NCBI GenBank assembly: GCA_964416925.1
Contig: CAYQFQ010000032.1
Coordinates: 1-7,587 of the forward strand
Source: CAYQFQ01 sp964416925
GTDB taxonomy: Bacteria; Patescibacteriota; Minisyncoccia; Phycocordibacterales; GWA1-40-21
Direction of reading: 5' to 3'
DNA: 7,587 nucleotides
Each line of letters begins with the position of its first letter. Position 1 is the stretch's first letter. The notes under the pieces are model-generated. The model was not told where the DNA came from. It saw nothing but the letters and a program-made list of their open reading frames with translations, and searched no databases. Positions 1 through 6,099 of this stretch are shown piece by piece. The position numbers and the translations under genes are program-made.

Positions 1-187
1 CTTCACCAGATTTTGCTCTGTAAAGTTCAGAATTTTCTAATACTGAAGCGCCGTATTCACTGTATCCAAAGCTCTCTGGAATTTTCTTCATTATTGAAAA
101 GATATAGTTCTGAATTGCCATATCTTCTGGATAAAAATCTCTAACACCTTTATAAGGTTCTGTACTTATTTTTCTTGCATTATTCAT
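1..187 (-). CDS. hisS: Histidyl-tRNA synthetase, N-terminal part (cut by window edge)
   Basis: This is the first 62 codons of a class II aminoacyl-tRNA synthetase that charges tRNA-His. The ATG is at 187-185 and the frame runs open off the left edge. After a short leader the protein reads KGVRDFYPEDM (residues 13-23), the family's opening signature (usually KGTRDFLPE). It then continues into FGYSEYGASVLENSELY (about residues 40-56), which matches the class II motif 1 stretch (GYEEIRTPIFEYTELF in typical members). The catalytic core lies outside the window. The gene is divergent from truB with 24 bp between start codons and has a good minus-strand promoter, so its mRNA should be nearly leaderless. 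A second, degenerate HisS-like gene lies at 4225-5511; this one keeps the orthodox start and is the likely true enzyme. Identification is from remembered family motifs, not a search. Confidence 0.85.
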   Translation of the reverse strand, partial: MNNARKISTEPYKGVRDFYPEDMAIQNYIFSIMKKIPESFGYSEYGASVLENSELYRAKSGE

Positions 188-189
188 AG

Positions 190-210
190 TTTTCTATATT
201 GTATAGAAAA
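190..210. promoter_or_regulatory. Perfect palindrome in the hisS/truB divergent promoter
   Basis: TTTTCTATA (190-198), TTG (199-201), TATAGAAAA (202-210) is a perfect 9-bp inverted repeat with a 3-bp centre. It fills almost all of the 24 bp between the two start codons. It carries the minus-strand -10 (TACAAT, 203-198) and a possible plus-strand -10 (TATATT, 195-200). It may simply be two facing -10 regions, or an operator shared by both genes. The symmetry is seen directly; the role is inferred. Confidence 0.6.
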
Positions 211-226
211 AATGCCATTATCACAA
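198..226 (-). promoter_or_regulatory. hisS promoter, near-leaderless
   Basis: On the minus strand, TTGTGA (226-221) and TACAAT (203-198) are separated by 17 bp, a good sigma-70-type match. The -10 box ends 10 nt before the hisS ATG, so transcription would start only about 3-4 nt upstream of the start codon. The -35 box lies inside the first codons of truB. Confidence 0.6.
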
Positions 227-991
227 GTATTAAATTTATATAAAGAAAGGGGAGAAACGCCACTTGAAAGGATACAGAGATTCAAGGGCGATAACCCAGA
301 ATATGAATCAGTAAAGATGACTTATGCGGGCCGGTTAGATCCTCTCGCTGAGGGGGTCCTTTTAATCCTTTGCGGTGATGAAATATCTAAAAAACAAAGT
401 ATTTTGGATTTGGAGAAAGTATATGAAACTGAAATATTATTTGGTTTTTCCACAGATAGTTTTGATGTGTTAGGAAAAGTGAATGAAGCTTCTGATTCTA
501 ATCTAGAGAAAATAAAAGAAGAAATATTTACTTACGAGGAATTGAATAAATTTAAAGGTAAATTTTCTCAAAAATATCCACCATATTCATCAAAGACTAT
601 TGCTGGAAAAACACTTTTCTCTAAAGCAAAAGAAGGAAGATTGTTGGATAATGAAATACCAGAAAAAGAAGTCGAGATTTATTCTATAGATAAAATCGGT
701 TTTAGAAATATTTCTGCCGAGGCTTTCAGCAAATATATTTTTGATGCAATAGAAAAGGTGACGGGGGACTTCAGACAAGAAGATATATCTAAGATTTGGA
801 AAGAACATATTATCGAAGGAAGGAATATTATATATCCAGTCTTAAAGTTACGAGTGTCTTGCTCAAGCGGTACCTATATTCGCGCTTTAGCTAATAATAT
901 CGGCCCGAAGTTGTTTGGAATACCGTCCTTAGCTCTTTCAATTAGAAGAATTTCAGTCGGAAAATATAATATTGATAGTTCAATAAAATAG
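212..991 (+). CDS. truB: tRNA pseudouridine(55) synthase TruB
   Basis: TruB converts U55 in the T-arm of tRNAs to pseudouridine and acts in the cytoplasm. The 259-aa protein has the catalytic motif in the form YAGRLDPLAEGVL (residues 38-50), with Asp43 as the expected nucleophile. KYPPYSSKTIAGK (121-133) matches the conserved PPAYSAIKVNGK region, and LRVSCSSGTYIRALA (213-227) matches the family's RCSKGTYIRTLA block. Residues about 163-209 look like an insertion of roughly 45 residues where typical bacterial TruB runs almost directly from its middle strand into the GTYIR block. The protein stops soon after LSIRRISVGKYNI, so the usual C-terminal PUA-type domain seems absent. No in-frame ATG lies upstream, and no SD is seen. 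With a -10-like TATATT at 195-200, the mRNA may be almost leaderless. The family call is firm; the insertion is my reading from memory of the family. Confidence 0.9.
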   Translation: MPLSQVLNLYKERGETPLERIQRFKGDNPEYESVKMTYAGRLDPLAEGVLLILCGDEISKKQSILDLEKVYETEILFGFSTDSFDVLGKVNEASDSNLEKIKEEIFTYEELNKFKGKFSQKYPPYSSKTIAGKTLFSKAKEGRLLDNEIPEKEVEIYSIDKIGFRNISAEAFSKYIFDAIEKVTGDFRQEDISKIWKEHIIEGRNIIYPVLKLRVSCSSGTYIRALANNIGPKLFGIPSLALSIRRISVGKYNIDSSIK

Positions 992-1000
992 TGCTAATAT
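972..1000 (+). promoter_or_regulatory. Candidate promoter for the RRM protein gene
   Basis: TTGATA (972-977), a 17-bp spacer, then TAATAT (995-1000), overlapping the last codons of truB. It would start an RNA near 1007 with a leader of about 85 nt. A competing reading is TATATT at 1078-1083, 8 nt before the ATG, giving a near-leaderless mRNA but with no visible -35. The sequence does not decide between them. Confidence 0.4.
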
Positions 1001-1006
1001 TGCGAC

Positions 1007-1072
1007 GTAGAGTTTTCTCGGAAGGTGAAGATCAAGTCTTTGGCCGGTGGGGAAGGTCGTTCTACATTTTTT
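1007..1072 (+). promoter_or_regulatory. Folded, purine-rich leader ending in a U-run, upstream of the RRM gene
   Basis: GTAGAG (1007-1012) can pair with TTCTAC (1060-1065), enclosing a strikingly G-rich stretch (1019-1058). The closing stem is followed directly by A and six T (1067-1072). This resembles a weak terminator or attenuator placed 20 nt ahead of the RRM start codon. The closing stem is short, so the fold is tentative. Confidence 0.3.
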
Positions 1073-1091
1073 AGAATTATATTTTCACACA

Positions 1092-1361
1092 ATGGCAAAG
1101 AAATTGTATGTTGGAAATCTTTCTTATTCTACTAATGATGCCGAGCTCGCAGCTTTTTTTGCGAAGGTTGGAGAGGTAGAGTCAGCTAATGTCTTATCAG
1201 ACAAGATGACAGGAAGATCAAGAGGATTTGGTTTTGTTACCATGCCAAATGATGAGGAAGCTATGAAGGCTATTGAGACTCTTAACGGAGTTGATATGGG
1301 TGGAAGAAAGCTTACCGTCAACGAGGCAAAACCTCTAGAAGCAAGAACACCAAGAAGATAA
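1092..1361 (+). CDS. Single-RRM RNA-binding protein
   Basis: This 89-aa cytoplasmic protein is essentially one RNA recognition motif. RNP2 is LYVGNL (residues 5-10) and RNP1 is RGFGFVTM (44-51), with the RNA-stacking aromatics at Tyr6, Phe46 and Phe48. The beta-alpha-beta-beta-alpha-beta pattern is complete and ends at LTVNEAKP. The tail is only about ten residues and basic (EARTPRR), with no glycine-rich extension. I start it at the ATG at 1092, because MAKKLYVGNL is the usual beginning of these small bacterial RRM proteins. An upstream ATG at 1047 would add 15 residues with no RRM character. Such proteins in cyanobacteria and other bacteria act as RNA chaperones or in cold response; the targets here are unknown. 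The gene has its own putative promoter and a structured leader, which would allow autoregulation. A strong terminator follows 8 nt after the stop. Confidence 0.9.
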   Translation: MAKKLYVGNLSYSTNDAELAAFFAKVGEVESANVLSDKMTGRSRGFGFVTMPNDEEAMKAIETLNGVDMGGRKLTVNEAKPLEARTPRR

Positions 1362-1369
1362 TATCTTCG

Positions 1370-1412
1370 AAAACAACACCCTCAAGAATCAAATCTTGAG
1401 GGTGTTGTTTTT
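1370..1412 (+). terminator. Strong rho-independent terminator after the RRM gene
   Basis: A perfect 17-bp stem (1371-1387 with 1394-1410), extended by one A-T pair, has a 6-nt loop and ends in GTTTTTG. It contains CCCTCAAGA/TCTTGAGGG. The T-rich right arm also contains the -35-like TTGTTT of the next promoter, so terminator and promoter overlap. Confidence 0.9.
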
Positions 1413-1432
1413 GTTATAAATTATGTTATAAT
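1405..1432 (+). promoter_or_regulatory. Extended -10 promoter for the 186-aa orphan gene
   Basis: TGTTATAAT (1424-1432) is a perfect extended -10 (TG-N-TATAAT). TTGTTT (1405-1410) at a 16-bp spacing is a plausible -35. The expected transcript starts near 1439, leaving a leader of about 160 nt before the ATG at 1600. Confidence 0.7.
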
Positions 1433-1466
1433 GTAATTCAGATAAGAAGCTCTTTTAAATTACACC

Positions 1467-1515
1467 TTAACCGCATTTTTTAGTGGCTTAGAAAGCCTTT
1501 AAAAAATGCGGTTAA
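1467..1515 (+). promoter_or_regulatory. Long leader hairpin upstream of the 186-aa orphan gene
   Basis: The arms 1467-1482 and 1500-1515 are a perfect 16-bp inverted repeat (TTAACCGCATTTTTTA and its complement). The loop itself folds as GGCTT (1485-1489) / AAGCC (1493-1497), giving an almost unbroken 49-nt hairpin. The 3' arm also has an alternative partner: CGGTTAA (1509-1515) can pair with TTAACCG (1523-1529), with AGGAG in the 7-nt loop. Two mutually exclusive folds are therefore possible. No U-run follows, so it is not a simple terminator. TATTAACCGTTAATA (1521-1535) is a further small palindrome. Confidence 0.6.
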
Positions 1516-1599
1516 AGGAGTATTAACCGTTAATAAACGCAAAGTGTTGTCTGCTAATGTGGTAGATAAATATTTTGCATTTCTACAACAGGAGATGTC

Positions 1600-2160
1600 A
1601 TGAGTTACGTAGTTGAGTTTTTGGATGGTCAGGACATTGTCGTCGAGGATCTTACATTTCCGGATCTCAAAGGCCATTGGGTGAAAGCCTTTGAAAGAAA
1701 GAAACAAAGGAAGATTCATCCAAGGATCGAGAATGTTGGTGCGACAGCAAGAGCACCTTTTCCTGTTCACTTCGTATGGCTCAGACCCAAGATGGAGGGG
1801 GAACAGGGTGTTCCTACAAGAGAGAGTCTTTCAATGGCAGTGAGGGTATTTAACTGTCAGGTTCTGACTTTTGTTGATATGATAAGGGCGTCCAGGTTTA
1901 TTCATCCCGGACATGTTGAGAGACTTCTTTCGCAAACCAATCATGTTCACAGAGCAAGAAGCTGTTCCGCGATTCCTGTAAGGGAACAAAACAAGATTCA
2001 ATTTATCCCGCTCGGTACACTTTTCATTTCCAAAGCATCAACACATCTCGCGATGTTTGGTGTGCAACCTCATGATACTCGTAGGTCACTACGACTTCAC
2101 AATGGGACAGAAAGAGTTCCATTACTCGGAGTCTATCCCGTCCGTCCGTTGACGAGATAG
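1600..2160 (+). CDS. Orphan protein of unknown function, 186 aa
   Basis: I do not recognise this protein. Its reality is supported by a strong SD (AGGAG, 1590-1594, 5 nt before the ATG), an extended -10 promoter upstream and a dedicated terminator 13 nt after the stop. It is basic and rich in Arg and His, with no signal peptide or clear membrane segment. An acidic N-terminus (residues 1-22, EFLDGQDIVVEDL) precedes a basic patch FERKKQRKIHPR (31-42). The middle and end are mixed, with proline-rich and arginine-rich stretches (TRRSLRLHNGTERVPLLGVYPVRPLTR split over 160-186). Only two cysteines are present (86 and 122), so a zinc site is unlikely. Its DNA is visibly richer in G+C than truB or pth and uses AGG, GTC and CTC codons freely. 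It may be recently acquired or under different selection. It forms a single-gene transcription unit. Confidence 0.75.
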   Translation: MSYVVEFLDGQDIVVEDLTFPDLKGHWVKAFERKKQRKIHPRIENVGATARAPFPVHFVWLRPKMEGEQGVPTRESLSMAVRVFNCQVLTFVDMIRASRFIHPGHVERLLSQTNHVHRARSCSAIPVREQNKIQFIPLGTLFISKASTHLAMFGVQPHDTRRSLRLHNGTERVPLLGVYPVRPLTR

Positions 2161-2173
2161 AAACAAAAAACAG

Positions 2174-2206
2174 AAGCGCACCACTTGGAGATGGTGCGCT
2201 TTTTTA
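2174..2206 (+). terminator. Rho-independent terminator of the 186-aa gene
   Basis: AAGCGCACCA (2174-2183) pairs perfectly with TGGTGCGCTT (2192-2201) around an 8-nt loop and is followed by a run of T through 2205. It lies 13 nt after the stop codon. Confidence 0.9.
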
Positions 2207-2224
2207 ATGCTTTTTTTATTGCGA

Positions 2225-2269
2225 GCGTTCATTCATCCCCGTAGCTCTGCTACGGGGATGAATGAACGC
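2225..2269. repeat. Perfect 20-bp palindrome, not a terminator
   Basis: The arms 2225-2244 and 2250-2269 match perfectly over 20 bp around the 5-nt loop CTCTG. The arm begins GCGTTCATTCATCCCC. Neither strand has a T-run after the hairpin, and both neighbouring genes end well before it, so it is not a standard terminator. It sits in the gap between two convergent genes, the usual site for REP-like or other dispersed palindromic elements. Whether other copies exist cannot be seen from this window. Confidence 0.75.
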
Positions 2270-2308
2270 AAGATTTCTTTGGGTGAGCGGAGCTCGCACT
2301 ACTGCAAC

Positions 2309-2363
2309 AAAGAACACCCTGATTCGCACCAAATACCTCGTCCCCTCTGGTGCGAGGTTCTTT
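2309..2363 (-). other. Compound hairpin at the 3' end of typA
   Basis: An outer stem AAAGAAC/GTTCTTT (2309-2315 with 2357-2363) and an inner stem CGCACCA/TGGTGCG (2325-2331 with 2348-2354) nest around a 16-nt loop. A competing pairing ACCTCG/CGAGGT (2335-2340 with 2353-2358) uses part of the same sequence. The outer arm overlaps the typA stop codon. On the minus strand the outer arm ends in GTTCTTTGTTG, so it could serve as a weak terminator. Between it and the 2225-2269 palindrome lies one more small hairpin (GAGC GGA GCTC, near 2285-2295). Confidence 0.5.
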
Positions 2364-4140
2364 ACTTTCTTCCTGCTTTTGCTCTATCGTTTTTGGTAAG
2401 AAGTTTTTTTCTAAGGCGAACATTTTTGGGTGTTATTTCAAGATATTCATCGCCCTGCATAGTTTCAAGACCTTTTTCAATATCCATTCTTAGTGGTGGA
2501 ATAAGATAAAGAGCCTCATCATTTCCAGAAGTTCTCATGTTTGTGAGCTGTTTATTTTTTGTAGGATTTACTTCAAGATTTTCTCCGTTTAAGACGTGAC
2601 CAATAACCATACCTTCATATATCTCAATAGCTGGATCGATATAAAGCACGCCTCTCTCTTGTAAATTCCAAAGTGAGAATGCTAATGATTTTCCGGTCAC
2701 CATAGATGTCATAGAACCAAACTCTTGTTTCTGGATTTCGCCTGCGTAAGGTTTGAAATCTATAAATCTAGAACAAATTATTCCAAGACCTTTTGTGTCG
2801 ACAACGAAGGCACCTCTGTAACCAAGAAGTCCTCTTGTGGGTATTTCAAAAATCATTCTGACCTGATTATCCTTTATCTTCATGTCTTTCATAATACCTT
2901 TTCTTTTTCCTAGTTTTTCAATAACTGTTCCTTGGAATTCTTCTGGTACATCAACAGTAACTTCCTCATAAGGTTCAGAACTTACTCCGTCAATGTCTTT
3001 TAGAATTGCTTGAGGTTGGGAAACCTGAAGTTCAAAACCTTCTCTTCTCATATTTTCAATAAGAATGGCAATGTGAAGTTCACCTCTACCATAAACAGTT
3101 ATTGGGTCAGTATCGAAATCAACCCTAAGCCCCACGTTAACTTCCATTTCTTTTTCAAGTCTTTCTCTTATTTGTCTTCCTGTGACAAATTTACCTTCTC
3201 TTCCTGCAAAAGGGGAATCATTAACCAAAAAACTTAGAGAGATTGTTGGTTCATCAATGTTGATTGCGGGTAGTGCTTCTTGTTTTGCATTTTCACAAAT
3301 TGTTTCTCCGATATAGGCATCGGAAATACCGGCGATCATAATAATGTCACCAGCTACAGCTTCTTCAACTCCTTCTTTTTTGATTCCTTTGAAAGTATAT
3401 AGTTTTGTAATCCTTGTGCTTCTTGAGTCCCCATTTGGCATTTTAACAACTATTGTTTGTCCGTCTTTTACTTTACCGTCATAAATTCTTGCAACGGCAA
3501 GTCTGCCCAAGAAATTATCGTAAGCTAAGTTAAAAATTTGTGCAGTAAAAGGAGCTTCAGTGTTTCTGGTTGCTGGTGGTACTTTCTCGAGTATCATATC
3601 AAGGAGGGGAGAGAGATCTACCTGTTCATCTTTAGGACTTCTCATAGCAACTCCCTTTCTGCCGATTGCGTATATTGTAGGGAAATCGAGCTGTGCATCG
3701 TTTGCTCCAAGTTCCATAAATAATTCCAAAACTTCTTCGTGTGCTTCTTCCGGCCTCGCAGCAGATTTATCAATTTTATTTATAACAACAATTGGTTTGA
3801 GACCTAGTTCAAGAGATTTTTTTAATACGAATCTTGTTTGTGGCATCGGTCCTTCCTGAGCATCCACAACAAGGAGCACAGTATCAATTGAACGAAGAAC
3901 ACGTTCAACTTCTGATCCGAAGTCGGCGTGCCCTGGTGTATCAACAATGTTTATTTTTGTTCCTTTATAGAAAATTGAAGTATTTTTTGCATATATAGTG
4001 ATTCCACGCTCTTGTTCTAGAGAGTTTGAATCCATACTTACTCCGTCTTCAACCATTCCTGTTTGTTTAAGGATGGCGTCGGTAAGAGTTGTTTTACCGT
4101 GGTCAACGTGAGCTATTATCGCTATGTTTCTAATTTCCAT
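2362..4140 (-). CDS. typA: Ribosome-associated translational GTPase TypA/BipA
   Basis: TypA/BipA is an EF-G-like GTPase that binds the 70S ribosome and supports 50S assembly and stress adaptation. The 592-aa protein has all the G motifs: AHVDHGKT (residues 10-17, G1), RGITI (45-49, switch I), DTPGH (67-71, G3) and NKID (121-124, G4). The EF-Tu-like domain 2 and two EF-G-like domains follow, including GRGELHIAILIENMRREGFEL and TRGLLGYRG, both characteristic of this family. Its length is close to the usual 600-615, and the C-terminus is basic (RLRKKLLTKNDRAKAGRK). Upstream on the minus strand is TACAAT (4152-4147), exactly 6 nt before the ATG, so the mRNA would be truly leaderless. No SD is present, and the start fits the family's MxxIRNIAIIAHVDHGKT opening. 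A bidirectional terminator separates it from the HisS-like gene behind it. Confidence 0.97.
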   Translation of the reverse strand: MEIRNIAIIAHVDHGKTTLTDAILKQTGMVEDGVSMDSNSLEQERGITIYAKNTSIFYKGTKINIVDTPGHADFGSEVERVLRSIDTVLLVVDAQEGPMPQTRFVLKKSLELGLKPIVVINKIDKSAARPEEAHEEVLELFMELGANDAQLDFPTIYAIGRKGVAMRSPKDEQVDLSPLLDMILEKVPPATRNTEAPFTAQIFNLAYDNFLGRLAVARIYDGKVKDGQTIVVKMPNGDSRSTRITKLYTFKGIKKEGVEEAVAGDIIMIAGISDAYIGETICENAKQEALPAINIDEPTISLSFLVNDSPFAGREGKFVTGRQIRERLEKEMEVNVGLRVDFDTDPITVYGRGELHIAILIENMRREGFELQVSQPQAILKDIDGVSSEPYEEVTVDVPEEFQGTVIEKLGKRKGIMKDMKIKDNQVRMIFEIPTRGLLGYRGAFVVDTKGLGIICSRFIDFKPYAGEIQKQEFGSMTSMVTGKSLAFSLWNLQERGVLYIDPAIEIYEGMVIGHVLNGENLEVNPTKNKQLTNMRTSGNDEALYLIPPLRMDIEKGLETMQGDEYLEITPKNVRLRKKLLTKNDRAKAGRK

Positions 4141-4146
4141 AATTTA

Positions 4147-4152
4147 ATTGTA
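4147..4152 (-). promoter_or_regulatory. typA -10 element, leaderless start
   Basis: TACAAT on the minus strand (4152-4147) is followed by TAAATT and then the typA ATG at 4140. Transcription 7 nt after the box would begin at the A of the ATG. The -35 is poor (TTGCTT or TTTTGC at the edge of the preceding terminator). Confidence 0.5.
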
Positions 4153-4169
4153 AATAAGCCACTATTAAA

Positions 4170-4211
4170 GCAAAAAAAAGACTTTTCGTCAAGGAAAAGT
4201 CTTTTTTTTGC
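4170..4211 (-). terminator. Perfect bidirectional terminator between the HisS-like gene and typA
   Basis: The arms 4170-4187 and 4194-4211 form a perfect 18-bp inverted repeat with a 6-nt loop. The core GACTTTTC/GAAAAGTC is flanked by eight A on one side and eight T on the other, so it reads as a terminator on either strand. It ends the HisS-like transcript 13 nt after its stop. Its T-run is directly upstream of the typA promoter. Confidence 0.9.
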
Positions 4212-4224
4212 CTTGTTGTTAAAA

Positions 4225-5511
4225 CTATTCTAGAGGGAGCTTCTTCAAATAGTCAGATAAATCTATGATACTGACTGTCTGTTGAGACCTCGTGGTGTTG
4301 TCTCTAACCATCACGGTGTTATCGATCGACTCTTTCTTGCCCATGATTATAACGTATGGGACTTTGAGCTTTTCTACAAGAGAAAATTGACTTCCAAATT
4401 TATCTCTCCCCAGCATGTGATATACGAGAACTTTGTCTTGTCTGAGAGTTTCTATAACCTCTAAACTTTTCAATTTTGCATCATCACTTATTTGTATGAA
4501 GAAAGCCTTCGGTTTTTTTATTTTTGAAATCTCTTTTACTTTGGTATTCTTATCAATAAAAATCTTGATGCCAGCACCTGGAATATCTTTCTTATATCCT
4601 ATCTTTTGTACAAATCCGTCAAAACGAAATCCTGAAGCCAAGACTTCTTTTGCTCCACTTTTTCCTTTTTGCGCTATTTCGAAAATTGTCTGTGAACAAT
4701 ATTTTCTATCAGAGATTAAACAGTTATCGATATTATATGGAACGCCCATTGTTTCTAAATATTCCAAGACATTTCTAAAGTGAAGTCTGCTTTCATCGGA
4801 AAGATAACTTAAAGACACTGGTGCACTTTCTTTCAAAACAGCACAAGTTTTTTCATCACATGGTACTACATAGAAAGAATCTTTTTTGAAATTTTGTCTG
4901 CAGGTAGGTGATAGTTCGGCAAGATTTTTCTTGTAATAAGCTGTAAGTTCCTTACCAAGTTTATTTGAAGATTCTTTGTCACCAATACTATTAATATTTA
5001 TAAAAAGGTCTTCATGATTGTTGTCTTTAAGAATAGCTAATGCAGTCTTAAGAAGTATGGCTTCACTAACACTTGATGCGGAGCCTATTATTTCAAGGTT
5101 TAAACATTTCTTACCTCTTGGAGCACCTTTGTTTGTCTCATAAGCGAGAAGTACTGGTTGAGGAAGATTTTGTAAGTTTTCTTCGGAATATTTCCTCAAA
5201 AGCGCCACTCTTTCCTCGGCAAATTCTGTCGAGAAAATCCAAGGCAGTCCTTCTGGATCATTCATCCAGGAATCCTTTATTTTTAAAGCCTTCTCAGTGT
5301 CCTCCTTTGATATTTTTGGCGCGCTTGATGTTGTGAACCCGTAATACAATAGAGCATTTAAATTTTCTTCAATAGGAAAAAAATTAATAAATTTATTATC
5401 TTTCTGTGATTGCGCGTATGTCTTTTTTTTCTGTTCTGTTTTCATCCTATTTAACCGATCAAAATTTTCATTTTGGTTTAGGGTTTGTAATTTATTTTTC
5501 AAACTGGCCAT
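4225..5511 (-). CDS. Degenerate HisS-like protein (pseudo-synthetase with His/Gly/Thr/Pro-type anticodon-binding domain)
   Basis: This 428-aa protein is clearly built on the histidyl-tRNA synthetase plan but has lost its key catalytic motifs. Family resemblance is seen in LNLEIIGSASSVSEAILL (137-154, after motif 2), FININSIGDKES (170-181), YLSDESRLHF..LEYLETMGVPY (236-259), SQTIFEIAQ (273-281) and GFRFDGFVQKIG (294-305). The C-terminal anticodon-binding domain (about 335-428) ends with VPYVIIMGKKE and VMVRDNTTRSQQ. Missing are the RPEGT ATP-site motif (IFSTEFAEERVALL here), the FRYERPQ motif 2 loop, the histidine-recognition RGLDYY (CLISDRKYC here) and the motif 3 arginine (GAGIKIFID here). 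It is unlikely to charge tRNA. Relatives with lost catalysis include HisZ, but no histidine-biosynthesis gene is nearby. Its start overlaps lepB by 20 nt, implying co-transcription and coupling; Met23 (codon at 5445) is an alternative start. A genuine hisS begins at 187. Confidence 0.85.
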   Translation of the reverse strand: MASLKNKLQTLNQNENFDRLNRMKTEQKKKTYAQSQKDNKFINFFPIEENLNALLYYGFTTSSAPKISKEDTEKALKIKDSWMNDPEGLPWIFSTEFAEERVALLRKYSEENLQNLPQPVLLAYETNKGAPRGKKCLNLEIIGSASSVSEAILLKTALAILKDNNHEDLFININSIGDKESSNKLGKELTAYYKKNLAELSPTCRQNFKKDSFYVVPCDEKTCAVLKESAPVSLSYLSDESRLHFRNVLEYLETMGVPYNIDNCLISDRKYCSQTIFEIAQKGKSGAKEVLASGFRFDGFVQKIGYKKDIPGAGIKIFIDKNTKVKEISKIKKPKAFFIQISDDAKLKSLEVIETLRQDKVLVYHMLGRDKFGSQFSLVEKLKVPYVIIMGKKESIDNTVMVRDNTTRSQQTVSIIDLSDYLKKLPLE

Positions 5512-6091
5512 ATCCAGGGAAAATACCTATCTTTGTAAAAGGAAATAGTCTTATAATAGGTCTTCCAGTAATACTTGATCTTTTGAGTGGCCCCCAGAAT
5601 CTTGAGTCTGAGCTATTGTTTCTATTATCTCCCATGACAAAATATTCATCTGATTTTAGAGTAACCTTGAGGTTGACGTTTCTTGTTGGAATCATCTTGT
5701 CTATATAAACGTATTCTTCTTTCAATTTTATCCCTTCTGGGTTTTCGGTGTTATAAAGGGTGACATCGTTTCCGTTTACTTCTACTGTATCACCAGGTAC
5801 TCCAATTATTCTTTTGATAAAATACATCCTCTTATCTAAAGCGTAGTTTGAAAGTGCTAATGCCTCTTCTGGTACACGGAATACAACAACCTCTCCTCTC
5901 TTTGGTTCACTGACAAATTTATAAGTAAATTGGTCAACAATTAGATATTGTCTATTAGCAAAAGTCATATCCATTGAATCACCGGAAACGATGAATGGTT
6001 GCGCAATGAAGAAACGTATGGGTAGCACAATTACTAGAGATATCGCTACCACAATAACTAGCTCTTTTAGAAAACTTTTGATTGGTTGCAT
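5492..6091 (-). CDS. lepB: Type I signal peptidase LepB
   Basis: LepB is a membrane-bound Ser-Lys protease that removes signal peptides from exported proteins at the outer face of the cytoplasmic membrane. The 199-aa protein has one N-terminal transmembrane segment (about residues 8-30). Box B follows as SGDSM (36-40) with catalytic Ser39, then YFIKRIIGVPGD (90-101) with catalytic Lys93, and box E MGDNRNNSSDSR (153-164). It is short and has one membrane anchor, like Gram-positive SipS-type enzymes rather than E. coli LepB, which has two. The minus-strand promoter TTGTGT (6128-6123), 17 bp, TAAAAT (6105-6100) leaves only 8 nt to the ATG, so the mRNA is nearly leaderless. It is the first gene of an operon with the HisS-like gene, which starts inside its last codons. 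Confidence 0.97.
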   Translation of the reverse strand: MQPIKSFLKELVIVVAISLVIVLPIRFFIAQPFIVSGDSMDMTFANRQYLIVDQFTYKFVSEPKRGEVVVFRVPEEALALSNYALDKRMYFIKRIIGVPGDTVEVNGNDVTLYNTENPEGIKLKEEYVYIDKMIPTRNVNLKVTLKSDEYFVMGDNRNNSSDSRFWGPLKRSSITGRPIIRLFPFTKIGIFPGYGQFEK

Positions 6092-6099
6092 CAGACGCC

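Noticed and set aside
1047..1091. Longer N-terminus for the RRM protein from the ATG at 1047
   Set aside because: The extra 15 residues are hydrophobic and lack family character. The RRM begins naturally at MAKKLYVGNL.
1544..1603. Possible leader peptide (GTG or TTG start at 1544-1549) whose TGA overlaps the ATG of the 186-aa gene
   Set aside because: The frame is open from 1484 and ends with an ATGA overlap, which is tempting, but no ATG or well-spaced SD exists. The AAAGGAG at 1514-1520 is too far from GTG 1544.
1480..1770. Minus-strand open frame over the leader and 5' part of the 186-aa gene
   Set aside because: It runs through the leader hairpin, while the plus-strand gene has a promoter, SD and terminator in the right order.
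2207..2509. Plus-strand open frame across the palindrome and the 3' end of typA
   Set aside because: It begins inside a terminator T-run, reads through the perfect palindrome and then lies antisense to typA.
3560..3859. Open frame antisense to typA
   Set aside because: Shadow of a strongly conserved coding strand; no SD or promoter was recognised.
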